Origin: Clostridia bacterium
GTDB taxonomy: Bacteria > Bacillota > DSM-521 > Neomoorellales > SLTJ01
Assembly (NCBI GenBank): GCA_004347685.1
Contig: SLTJ01000022.1
Coordinates: 1 to 50,643 of the forward strand
DNA: 50,643 nt
Direction of reading: 5' to 3'
The notes beneath the pieces were generated by a model. The model was not told the DNA's origin and made no database searches. It worked only from the letters and a program-made list of their open reading frames with translations. Both the position numbers and the translations under genes were made by a program. Positions 33,527 to 41,118 of the stretch are shown here, piece by piece. Within the stretch, counting starts at the first letter, position 1; the number at the start of each line of letters is the position of its first letter.

Positions 33527-35718
33527 AAGTATGGGTCGCTGCGGCCGTATTGGCGATAGTGTCAGTGGGGTTTTCCCGGCCGGCCCTGGCCCAGTCCCCC
33601 AGCGGGCGGGTAGTAGTGGTGGTAGTAGCCGACCGGATGTCCCTGGCCGACTTGGCCGGGGCCGACCAGCCGTGGCCGGAGTTGCTGTCCCGGGCCGGCA
33701 TCGCCTTGATGAATACCAATACCGGGGGCGGGCGGACGCCGGAGAACGCCCTGGCTACCATCTCGGCCGGGGGGCCGGCTGTGGCCGCCCCGGACGCCGC
33801 CCTGGCCTTCCGCGCGGATGAGGGTTTTGCCGGAGAGGAGGCGGGGCTCACCTTTACCAGACGTACGGGCCGGACGGCGGCGCCGGAAAACGTGGTGGTG
33901 CTGGCCTGGCCCCAGATCGCCGGGAACAACCGCCAACGTGATGGCAATCCGCAGCCGGGCTTTTTAGGGGAAACCATACGGCGGGCCGGGGGCAAAACGG
34001 CCGTCCTGGGGAACGCCGATATGCCGGATTCCCCCCGGCGGGAGGCGGCCCTCCTGGCCATGGATACGGGAGGTATAGTGGACTACGGCCTGCCGGGGAA
34101 AGATACGGTCACCACCACCTCCCAGGACCGTCTCTTGCCCCTGGTCACCGACTATGACCGCCTGCGGCAAGCGTACCGGCAGTTACCGGGGGACGCTAAC
34201 CTGGTGGTAATTGAGGTCGGGGATATGGCCCGGCTGGATCGGCTGGACAGCCTGGGCACGGCTGAGGTAGTGGCGAGGGAGAAGCAAACCATCATGCGGG
34301 ATATCGGCTACTTTCTGCAAAAGCTGCTTGCGGACGAACCGGCTCGGGTTATTTTCCTGGTGCCGACACCCTCCAGCCCTGCGGCCGCAGAAAAAAACCT
34401 GCTTACGCCGCTGCTGCTTTTTGCCAGGGATGTACCGCCGGCCTCCTGGCTGACCTCTCCTAGCACCCGGCGGCCGGGACTGGTCAGCAATGTGGATGTG
34501 ACGGCCACCATCTTGAGCTGGCTGGGCCAGCCCCTGCCGCCCGGCCTGGCCGGCAGGCCGGTGGCCCCGGCGCCAGCCACGCCACCCAGACCGGTGGAAG
34601 CCCTCTTGGACTTCAACGAACGCAGCGTCTTTGTTTACGCTCTGCGGCCGCCCCTGTTGAAAACCTATGTCGGCGCTCAGATTGTGGTCATCGCCGGAGC
34701 AGTTCTGGGGCTCTTGGCTGGCTGTTCCCGCCTCCTGGGATGGTGGCGGCCAGTACTCTTGGCTCTGGTATCCGTGCCTCTAGCCCTGTTGCTTTTACCG
34801 CTGCTCCCTAGTTACGGCTCGCCGATCTTCTACACCGGTATTTTCCTGCTCCTGACCGCCTTGCTAACCGTAGCCGCCCTCCGCTTTTCGAGGTCTACGC
34901 TGGCGGCCTTCGGCCTTCTGACGGCAGCTACCTGGACCAGCCTGATCGTAGATGTATTCACCGGCAGCAATCTGGGCCGGCAGTCCATCCTCGGTTATGA
35001 TCCTATGGCTGGGGCCAGGTATTACGGTATCGGCAACGAGTTCATGGGAGTGCTGGTGGGTGCGGCCGCCATGACCATCGGGATCGGTCTGCAATTGCAC
35101 CGCGGCCGGGAGCCGCTTTCGTCGTGGCCTCTAGCCGGGGTGGCCGTGATTTTGGGCCTAACGGCCGCTATCCTGGCGGCGCCCCAGTACGGAGCCAACG
35201 CCGGCGGGACGATAGCCATTTTGATAGCCGCTTGCTTTCTCTGGGCGAAACTGGCCCGTGGCGGCCTTGACTGGTCCCGGGTGGCCCTAGCCGGTGTGGC
35301 CGTCTTCGCGGTGTTGATCGGGATGAGCCTGGCTGATGCCCGGCGGGCGGTGGAGGTGCAGTCACATTTCGGCCGTACCTGGGAACTGATAGGGAGCGAA
35401 GGGGTTGGCCCGATCCTGGATATTGCCGCGAGAAAGGCGGCCATGAACTTGAAGCTTATCCGTTATACCATCTGGAGCCGGGTTCTGCTGGTGGCGCTGG
35501 GAACCCTGGTCTTGCTTTGTTACCGGCCGGTTAACCTGTGGCGGCACGTATGGCGTAGCAACCCACATTTTTATAACGGCTTTTCCACCGCCGTGGTGGG
35601 GGCGGTAGCGGCTCTGATCTTCAATGATTCCGGGATTGTCTCGGCAGCTACGGTGATGACCATGGCCATGGCGCCTTTCCTCTACCTGTTGCTTCAGGCC
35701 AGGGCCGGGCCGGAGTGA
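33523..35718 (+). CDS. Membrane protein with alkaline-phosphatase-like ectodomain
   Basis: A 731-residue protein with a signal peptide at the N-terminus (VWVAAAVLAIVSVGFSRPAL, cut near ALAQS). An extracellular domain of about 350 residues follows, with features of the alkaline phosphatase fold (ADRMSLADL, NTGGGRTPENALATISAG, LVVIEVGDMARLDRLDSLGT, LVSNVDVTATILSWLGQPLP), then about ten transmembrane helices (residues ~380-725). The usual nucleophile (Ser/Thr after the first Asp) is not obvious, so catalysis is uncertain. It is co-translated with the GT4 gene and may act in cell-surface polymer modification. No named family is assigned. Confidence 0.7.
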   Translation: MKVWVAAAVLAIVSVGFSRPALAQSPSGRVVVVVVADRMSLADLAGADQPWPELLSRAGIALMNTNTGGGRTPENALATISAGGPAVAAPDAALAFRADEGFAGEEAGLTFTRRTGRTAAPENVVVLAWPQIAGNNRQRDGNPQPGFLGETIRRAGGKTAVLGNADMPDSPRREAALLAMDTGGIVDYGLPGKDTVTTTSQDRLLPLVTDYDRLRQAYRQLPGDANLVVIEVGDMARLDRLDSLGTAEVVAREKQTIMRDIGYFLQKLLADEPARVIFLVPTPSSPAAAEKNLLTPLLLFARDVPPASWLTSPSTRRPGLVSNVDVTATILSWLGQPLPPGLAGRPVAPAPATPPRPVEALLDFNERSVFVYALRPPLLKTYVGAQIVVIAGAVLGLLAGCSRLLGWWRPVLLALVSVPLALLLLPLLPSYGSPIFYTGIFLLLTALLTVAALRFSRSTLAAFGLLTAATWTSLIVDVFTGSNLGRQSILGYDPMAGARYYGIGNEFMGVLVGAAAMTIGIGLQLHRGREPLSSWPLAGVAVILGLTAAILAAPQYGANAGGTIAILIAACFLWAKLARGGLDWSRVALAGVAVFAVLIGMSLADARRAVEVQSHFGRTWELIGSEGVGPILDIAARKAAMNLKLIRYTIWSRVLLVALGTLVLLCYRPVNLWRHVWRSNPHFYNGFSTAVVGAVAALIFNDSGIVSAATVMTMAMAPFLYLLLQARAGPE

Positions 35719-35732
35719 GGGTGAAAAATTTG

Positions 35733-35761
35733 TTGACAAACTACTGGTATGTGATTAAAAT
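35733..35761 (+). promoter_or_regulatory. Sigma-A promoter of speD
   Basis: A perfect TTGACA (35733-35738) and TAAAAT (35756-35761) are 17 bases apart, ending 43 bases before the speD start. This is the clearest promoter in the window. Confidence 0.8.
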
Positions 35762-35804
35762 GTTGGGTGACGTGTTAGGAACCCTGGATGAGGAGGAATG
35801 GTAA

Positions 35805-36182
35805 TTGCATGCTCTAGGTCGCCACGTCCTAGCTGAGATTTACGGGTGCGAATTTGGGATCCTAAACGACGAGAAGAAGGTTGAGGAAATAATGGTTAAT
35901 GCCGCCCTGGCTGCCGGGGCCGATGTCCGTGAAAGTATATTTCACAAGTTTAGTCCGCAAGGGGTTAGCGGCGTGGTGGTCATCTCTGAGTCTCACTTGG
36001 CCGTGCATACTTGGCCGGAATACGGGTATGCCGCGGTGGATGTATTCACGTGCGGGGAAAAGGTTAGTCCGTGGGAGGCATGTCGCTACGTGGCATCCGA
36101 GTTAGGGGCTGCACACCTTAATGCCACAGAGGTACATCGTGGCTTGTTTGCCGATCCCCACCAGAAGGCGGTCAACCTTTAG
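35805..36182 (+). CDS. speD: S-adenosylmethionine decarboxylase proenzyme
   Basis: A 125-residue protein of the short bacterial/archaeal SpeD type. The self-cleavage site is [17 protein letters not shown] near residues 58-74; cleavage between Glu and Ser creates the pyruvoyl group from Ser. The other active-site region is [18 protein letters not shown] near residue 79, with the catalytic Cys. It makes decarboxylated SAM, the aminopropyl donor for spermidine. The start is TTG after GAGGAGG. Its own promoter and a terminator bracket the gene, so it is monocistronic. Confidence 0.93.
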   Translation: MHALGRHVLAEIYGCEFGILNDEKKVEEIMVNAALAAGADVRESIFHKFSPQGVSGVVVISESHLAVHTWPEYGYAAVDVFTCGEKVSPWEACRYVASELGAAHLNATEVHRGLFADPHQKAVNL

Positions 36183-36224
36183 GAGGGATATTTATTCTAC
36201 GCGAAAAAATAAATAAGGGCTAGT

Positions 36225-36267
36225 ACAAGGTCCGGCAAAGTGAAAGTGTGCTGGACCTTGTGTTTTT
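36225..36267 (+). terminator. Rho-independent terminator of speD
   Basis: ACAAGGTCC and GGACCTTGT form a nine-base perfect stem that can extend through GC near the loop, followed by TTTTT (36263-36267). Confidence 0.85.
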
Positions 36268-36326
36268 ATAGAGGAAGGATTTTGGGCCCAGGTGGCGAAA
36301 CATATAACGCGAAGGGAGGAGGTGCA

Positions 36327-37052
36327 ATGCTGGATATTCTGCAGCCTGTCCAGAGCGAATTGCGCCTGGTCGAACTGAGAATGCGAAAGGAATTTGCTCT
36401 CAAGGAAGGGCGGTTAAACGAGTTACTGCCATTGCACCTGAAAAATCCGTGGGACAGGCTTTTTCTCCCGGCCATGGTTTTGCTGCACAACAAACTGTTC
36501 GCTCCCATTAAGGAAAAAACCGTGGCCATGGCGTGCGTGTTCCAGTTTATTTACCTGGCCACCCTTACCCACCGCCAGATCGAAACCAACCCGGCCATGG
36601 TGGTGCTGGTCGGAGACTACCTGTACACCAAGTTCTTTTCCTACCTTTGTCGGCATGAAGCCCTGGAATACCTGGATCCTCTGTCCAGAAGCATCTGCCA
36701 GATTCAGGAGGCCGGTATATGGCGGCAGCAGCAGCGCTCCGTTCAGACTGATTCCGATAACCTGGATATCATTGATAAAGAGAGGGCTTTGCTGGTTTCG
36801 CAGGCTTGCGGTTGTGGGGCCGAGCTGGGCGGGGCCGGGGAGGAACAAATCCAGATGTCACGAGGTTTTGGCCTGCATATAGGCCGGATGTGGGCTTTGT
36901 CGGAGGCCGAACCGGGACCCCGGACAGGCGTGGAAAGGGCAGAAGCCTTGAAGTGCCTTTACCGGTTACCCGGTGGCGAGGCCAGGGAAACCCTGGAGAG
37001 GTTGCTTTTACATCTGGATAGTTTTGCCGAGACGGTTTCGGTGGTTGGCTAG
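36327..37052 (+). CDS. Heptaprenyl diphosphate synthase subunit 1-like protein
   Basis: 241 residues from the ATG that follows GGGAGGAGG; a longer frame runs back into the speD terminator and is rejected. The protein has FQFIYLATLTHRQIE near residues 70-84 and LVGDYLYTKFFSYLCRHEAL near residues 93-112, which resemble the helices of polyprenyl synthases but lack the DDxxD metal motifs. This matches the non-catalytic HepS subunit that sets chain length in heterodimeric heptaprenyl diphosphate synthases. menG follows after 26 bases, as in Bacillus hepS-menG-hepT; the catalytic hepT is not in the window. Identification is by pattern and neighbour. Confidence 0.65.
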   Translation: MLDILQPVQSELRLVELRMRKEFALKEGRLNELLPLHLKNPWDRLFLPAMVLLHNKLFAPIKEKTVAMACVFQFIYLATLTHRQIETNPAMVVLVGDYLYTKFFSYLCRHEALEYLDPLSRSICQIQEAGIWRQQQRSVQTDSDNLDIIDKERALLVSQACGCGAELGGAGEEQIQMSRGFGLHIGRMWALSEAEPGPRTGVERAEALKCLYRLPGGEARETLERLLLHLDSFAETVSVVG

Positions 37053-37078
37053 CATCCTTGGGGGAGGGTGGAACCTCG

Positions 37079-37894
37079 GTGGCAGCAAGTGACGGAGGCG
37101 GGGGAAGCCTGGTAGCACCGGCGGTAGACAAGGGACAAATGGTCCATGAGGTATTCGCCACCATTGCCCGGCAATACGACCGCATGAATTCTCTGCTCAG
37201 CTTCGGGCGGGACAAGGGCTGGCGGCAGCGGGCGGTGGACATTTTGGCTCCAGGAGCGGCGGACACGGTGCTGGATGTCTGTTGTGGCACGGCTATGCTG
37301 AGTCTGGAGGTGGCCAAACGGCTTGGGCCGCAGGGGAAAGTAATCGGAATTGATTTTTCTCCGGAGATGCTGGCTGTAGGTGAGAGGAACCTCAGGGCCA
37401 ACCCGCTCGGGTCGAGGGTGGAGTTGGTGCCGGGCGATGCCCTGGAACTGCCTTTTCCGGACGACTCCTTTGACAGTGCCGTGAGCGCTTTTGCCCTGCG
37501 GAACTTGACTGACGTGGTGGCGGCCATGGCCGAAATGCGGCGAGTGGTGCGGCCCGGGGGGCGAATAGTGATCCTGGAACTGGCCAAACCATCCGCCACG
37601 GTCTTCCAGAGAATCTATTATTTTTACTTTTACCATCTGGTTCCACTTATTGGCCGCGTAGCCGTCGGCCGTTCTCTCCCTTATTCCTGGCTTCCGGAAT
37701 CGGTCAGGATTTTCCCTTCCCAGGCGGAAGTACAAGCCATGCTTTCCATGGCCGGGCTGGTTAATACCAGTTATCAGGATCTTACCTTGGGTACTGCCGC
37801 CATTTACTGGGGGACAAAGCCTGAGCGCCCCCGGGGCCTTATGGAGGCCGGTGGCGATTCACCGCAGGCCGCGCGGTCCAACACTACTTCCTAA
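37079..37894 (+). CDS. menG: Demethylmenaquinone methyltransferase
   Basis: About 271 residues from GTG with site GGGGGAGGG. UbiE/MenG motifs are visible: FATIARQYDRMNSLLSFGRD near residues 26-45, SAM-binding VLDVCCGTAMLSLEVAKRLG near 64-83, and DDSFDSAVSAFALRNLTDVV near 132-151. The GGRIVILELAKPSA segment follows. It adds the last methyl group to menaquinone using SAM. Together with the HepS-like gene this points to menaquinone synthesis and hence anaerobic respiration, in line with the succinate dehydrogenase/fumarate reductase genes downstream. The C-terminus runs 11 bases past the convergent MBL gene's stop. Confidence 0.92.
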   Translation: MAASDGGGGSLVAPAVDKGQMVHEVFATIARQYDRMNSLLSFGRDKGWRQRAVDILAPGAADTVLDVCCGTAMLSLEVAKRLGPQGKVIGIDFSPEMLAVGERNLRANPLGSRVELVPGDALELPFPDDSFDSAVSAFALRNLTDVVAAMAEMRRVVRPGGRIVILELAKPSATVFQRIYYFYFYHLVPLIGRVAVGRSLPYSWLPESVRIFPSQAEVQAMLSMAGLVNTSYQDLTLGTAAIYWGTKPERPRGLMEAGGDSPQAARSNTTS

Positions 37895-38894
37895 CTTCTA
37901 GGCGGCGGTAGAGTACCAGGTCCGGGCGGCAACGTTTTGCCACCCGCCCCTGGCCGAGCAGGTATTCCAGGTGGGCCACCACTTCCATCAGGGCCGATCT
38001 TCTGGCCCAGACATCAAATTGCTCCCAGGGGCCGATGGCCCAGGAGATGTGAGCGGCTACCCGGTAGGCGGTTTTCTCCTCGTCGCCGAGGGCGGCCAGG
38101 ATTTCCTCCAGGCGTATCCGGTGGTGCTCCTTGATCTGACAAATGCGCTGCCGCAGGTTATCAAATACATATTCATGGGCCGGCAAGACCAGGTTCACCT
38201 TGAGCCCGTCCACCTTGTCCAGGGAATGGAAAAAGACGGCCAAGGGATTAGGAGGGGATTGAGGATACATGCCGATATGCGGGGAAATAGTGGGGAGGAC
38301 ATGGTCTCCGGCGAAAAGGAGCCCCGCTTCCCTGGCAAACAGGCAGATATGTCCGGGCGAATGGCCAGGCGTTTCAATAACCTGCAAGGTGGTAAAGCCA
38401 GCCTCCAGCAGGTCCCCTTCGCGGAGGGTGGCATCCGGCTGTACCGGTCCTACCCGGTTCAGGACCCGCAGGCTGGCCTGCTGCAGGTCCGGGAGTTCAC
38501 CCTGACCGACGCCGTTTCTGGACAGCCAGGAGCCGACCTCGGCCAGGAGTTGCCGGTAGTCCTGGTAGCGGCTGCTTATCTGTTCGGCCTCTATCCGGGA
38601 CATGACCACCGGTGCCCCCGAGCGCTCCCTGATGGTGCCGGCCAGTCCATAGTGATCGGGGTGCAGGTGAGTGATAATGATCTGGGTAATGTCCCTGAAG
38701 GAGAGGTTAAGGGCAGGCAGGTGCGATTCCCAGGCGGCAATGGCTTCCGGCGTGTTCCACCCGGCGTCAATCATCCACGTTCCGGCCGGAGTCTGGACCA
38801 GGTAGGCCAGCAGGTTCTCCAGGGGGTTGTTGGGTATGGGGATAGGACATTGGTAGACGTGCGGCGTGATTTCCGTAGGCTCGAGCCTTGGCAT
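37884..38894 (-). CDS. MBL-fold metallo-hydrolase
   Basis: About 336 residues from the ATG (38894) with site AAAGGTGG nine bases upstream; a TTG three codons earlier is less well placed. The metal-binding signature is IIITHLHPDHYGLAG near residues 69-83 (HxHxDH). Further ligands are in GHSPGHICLF and LLFAGDHVLP, then PAHEYVF. A helical C-terminal region of about 80 residues follows, as in the glyoxalase II-like/LACTB2-type group. The substrate (thioester, lactone or other) is not known. It is convergent with menG and divergent from galU. Confidence 0.88.
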   Translation of the reverse strand: MPRLEPTEITPHVYQCPIPIPNNPLENLLAYLVQTPAGTWMIDAGWNTPEAIAAWESHLPALNLSFRDITQIIITHLHPDHYGLAGTIRERSGAPVVMSRIEAEQISSRYQDYRQLLAEVGSWLSRNGVGQGELPDLQQASLRVLNRVGPVQPDATLREGDLLEAGFTTLQVIETPGHSPGHICLFAREAGLLFAGDHVLPTISPHIGMYPQSPPNPLAVFFHSLDKVDGLKVNLVLPAHEYVFDNLRQRICQIKEHHRIRLEEILAALGDEEKTAYRVAAHISWAIGPWEQFDVWARRSALMEVVAHLEYLLGQGRVAKRCRPDLVLYRRLEVRK

Positions 38895-39019
38895 TCCTAT
38901 CAACCACCTTTTCTTGCGACGATGTGCGTAACAATATCAGTATACTGCTGCGCGCCGCAGGAAACAAGGGTGGGATGTCTCAATTTGATAACCTGGCGTA
39001 ATTTTCAAGGAGGATGGCA

Positions 39020-39958
39020 ATGAAACAGGTGAGGAAAGCGGTTATCCCGGCGGCCGGCCTGGGTACCCGTTTTTTGCCGGCGACCAAAGCCCAGCCCAAG
39101 GAAATGCTGCCTGTAGTTGATAAGCCGGCAATCCAGTACATCGTCGAGGAAGCAGTGGCCTGTGGTCTGGAAGATATCCTCATAATCACCGGGCGCAACA
39201 AGCGGGCCATTGAAGATCATTTTGACCACTCCCTGGAACTGGAAGCGGCCCTGGCCGAGAAGGATAATCATGAAGCCCTGGAGAACCTGCGCCGGATATC
39301 AGAGATGGCCGACATCCACTATATCAGGCAGAAGGAGCCGCGCGGCCTGGGCCACGCCATCTACTGTGCCCGCAAGTTTATCGGCCAGGATCCCTTTGCC
39401 GTCCTTCTGGCTGACGATTTGATCGTGACCGATGGATCGCCCTGCCTGCAGCAGTTGCTCGACATATATGAGACCCGTCCGGGCAATATTATTGCCATCC
39501 AGCAGGTTTTGCCCGAGGAGGTAAACAAGTACGGCATCGTAGAGGGGCAGGCGTTGCTGCCACGACTCTATCAAGTCAGCCGGCTGGTGGAGAAACCGCC
39601 CGTAGGCAGTGTTTCTTCCAATCTGGCCATCGTGGGGCGGTATATCCTCCAGCCGGAAATATTTACGGCCCTGGCCGAGGTTGCTCCCGGGGCCGGGGGG
39701 GAGATCCAGCTTACTGATGCCATCGGGCGATTATTGGGGCCCCAGCCGGTATACGCATACCTGTTTCAGGGTCGCCGGTTTGATGTGGGGGATAAGCTCG
39801 GATTCCTGCAGGCTACCATCGAGATGGCCCTGATGCGTCCAGATCTGAGGGATGAATTGGGAGCTTATCTCCGGGGGACGTTTATGACTGATAGTAGATT
39901 AGCCGAGGTGGTTTATAATGGAGGCTCCGGAGGCTTTTCTGGAGGGCAGGAGCTTTGA
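39020..39958 (+). CDS. galU: UTP-glucose-1-phosphate uridylyltransferase
   Basis: 312 residues from the second ATG, which is six bases after AAGGAGG; the first ATG abuts it. The nucleotidyltransferase signature AAGLGTRFLPATKAQPKEML near residues 10-29 is followed by DKPAIQYIVEEAVACG and the UDP-glucose site (RLVEKPPVGSVSSNLAIVGR near residue 189). GGEIQLTDAIGRLL is near residue 232. It makes UDP-glucose for cell-surface polymers, in line with the glycosyltransferase and O-antigen-ligase-like genes nearby. Its end overlaps the next gene by 41 bases. Confidence 0.95.
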   Translation: MKQVRKAVIPAAGLGTRFLPATKAQPKEMLPVVDKPAIQYIVEEAVACGLEDILIITGRNKRAIEDHFDHSLELEAALAEKDNHEALENLRRISEMADIHYIRQKEPRGLGHAIYCARKFIGQDPFAVLLADDLIVTDGSPCLQQLLDIYETRPGNIIAIQQVLPEEVNKYGIVEGQALLPRLYQVSRLVEKPPVGSVSSNLAIVGRYILQPEIFTALAEVAPGAGGEIQLTDAIGRLLGPQPVYAYLFQGRRFDVGDKLGFLQATIEMALMRPDLRDELGAYLRGTFMTDSRLAEVVYNGGSGGFSGGQEL

Positions 39959-41081
39959 AAACGGGCAGGATTTGACTATCGGCCTCGAAGAAGAGCTTCA
40001 AATCCTTGATCCGCGGACGTTGCACCTCACCAATAAGTTTGGCGAGTTGAAAAAGGCGGTTCCGGCCGATCTTGATCCCTGGGTCAAAGGAGAACTCATT
40101 GCTTCCGAGATCGAGATAGCCACTGTCCGCAGCCAAGATTTCAGCTCCGCAGCCGGCGATTTCCTGTCCAAGCACCGCCAACTGGTTGAGCTGGCCCTGG
40201 CTCATGATCTCTACCTGGGCGCTACTGGTGTTCACCCCTTCAGCCCTTGGTACGATCAGGAAATAATTGACACCCCCCATTACCGTCTGGTGGAGGGGGA
40301 GTTACGTTACGTGGCTTGGCGTAACAACACCTTTAGCTTTCATGTTCATATCGGAGTCAAAGGGCGGGAACGGGCCATCCTGGTTTGCGACGCCTTGCGC
40401 ACCTTTCTGCCGCACCTGCTGGCCCTAAGCGCCAGTTCACCTTTTTACGAAGGTCGGTATACTTACCTCCATTCTGTACGGACGCAGCTTTTTGCCAAGA
40501 ATTTCCCTCGCTGCGGCCTTCCTGATGCCTTCGGGAGTTGGGCCAGCTACCGCCGCTACCTGGAGTTTCTCTATCGTAGCAATAGTATCCATGAGGATAC
40601 GCAGATCTGGTGGAGCATTCGCCCGCACTTGCAGTGGGGGACGGTGGAGGTCCGTATCTGTGATGCCCAGCCCTGGCCCGAAGACACCCTGAAGATAGCC
40701 TCCCTGGTTGTGGCTTTGGCAGCCAGGGTGCTGTTGGCCGTGGACCGGGGGGAGCCCCTGCCGGTCTATCCGCGTTGCTATCTCGAGGAGAATTTCTGGC
40801 GGGCCACCAGGTACGGCTTGGGCGGGCTGTTGGTGGACCTGGAAACGGAGAGGGAGGTCCCGGCGGTAGAGGCGATCAGGGGGTTGCTGGCCTGGACCCG
40901 GCCGGTGCACGACGAACTTTGCCTGAAACCTTACCTGGAGCCGCTGGGAGAATTTATGGCCGCGGGTAACTGGGCCAGGCGGCAGATCCGGGCCTACGAA
41001 GCTGGGCATGACCTGGTGGCCATCCACCGGTATCTAGCCGGGCTCACCATGGGCCTGGCCGTGGCCGGCACCTGCGGCTAG
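39918..41081 (+). CDS. GCS2-type carboxylate-amine ligase
   Basis: A 387-residue protein of the glutamate-cysteine ligase type 2 (YbdK/EgtA-like) family. It starts with TIGLEEELQILDPRTLHLTN near residue 19 and has GELIASEIEIATVRSQDF near residue 56. VHIGVKGRERAILVCDALRT follows near residue 136, then WGTVEVRICDAQPWPEDTLK near residue 236. These enzymes join an amine to the gamma- or alpha-carboxylate of an amino acid with ATP; the product here could be gamma-glutamylcysteine or something else. It is translationally coupled to galU (41-base overlap). Confidence 0.85.
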   Translation: MEAPEAFLEGRSFENGQDLTIGLEEELQILDPRTLHLTNKFGELKKAVPADLDPWVKGELIASEIEIATVRSQDFSSAAGDFLSKHRQLVELALAHDLYLGATGVHPFSPWYDQEIIDTPHYRLVEGELRYVAWRNNTFSFHVHIGVKGRERAILVCDALRTFLPHLLALSASSPFYEGRYTYLHSVRTQLFAKNFPRCGLPDAFGSWASYRRYLEFLYRSNSIHEDTQIWWSIRPHLQWGTVEVRICDAQPWPEDTLKIASLVVALAARVLLAVDRGEPLPVYPRCYLEENFWRATRYGLGGLLVDLETEREVPAVEAIRGLLAWTRPVHDELCLKPYLEPLGEFMAAGNWARRQIRAYEAGHDLVAIHRYLAGLTMGLAVAGTCG

Positions 41082-41118
41082 TAGATATTAAAAGGTTACG
41101 GGAGAGGGGAAAACTCAT

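Noticed and set aside
36240-36326. Upstream start for the HepS-like gene
   Set aside because: It would begin inside the speD terminator hairpin; the ATG at 36327 has GGGAGGAGG at the right distance.
37971-39023. 350-codon plus-strand frame opposite the MBL hydrolase
   Set aside because: The minus strand has the HxHxDH metal site and a good start; the plus frame has no motif and overlaps galU.
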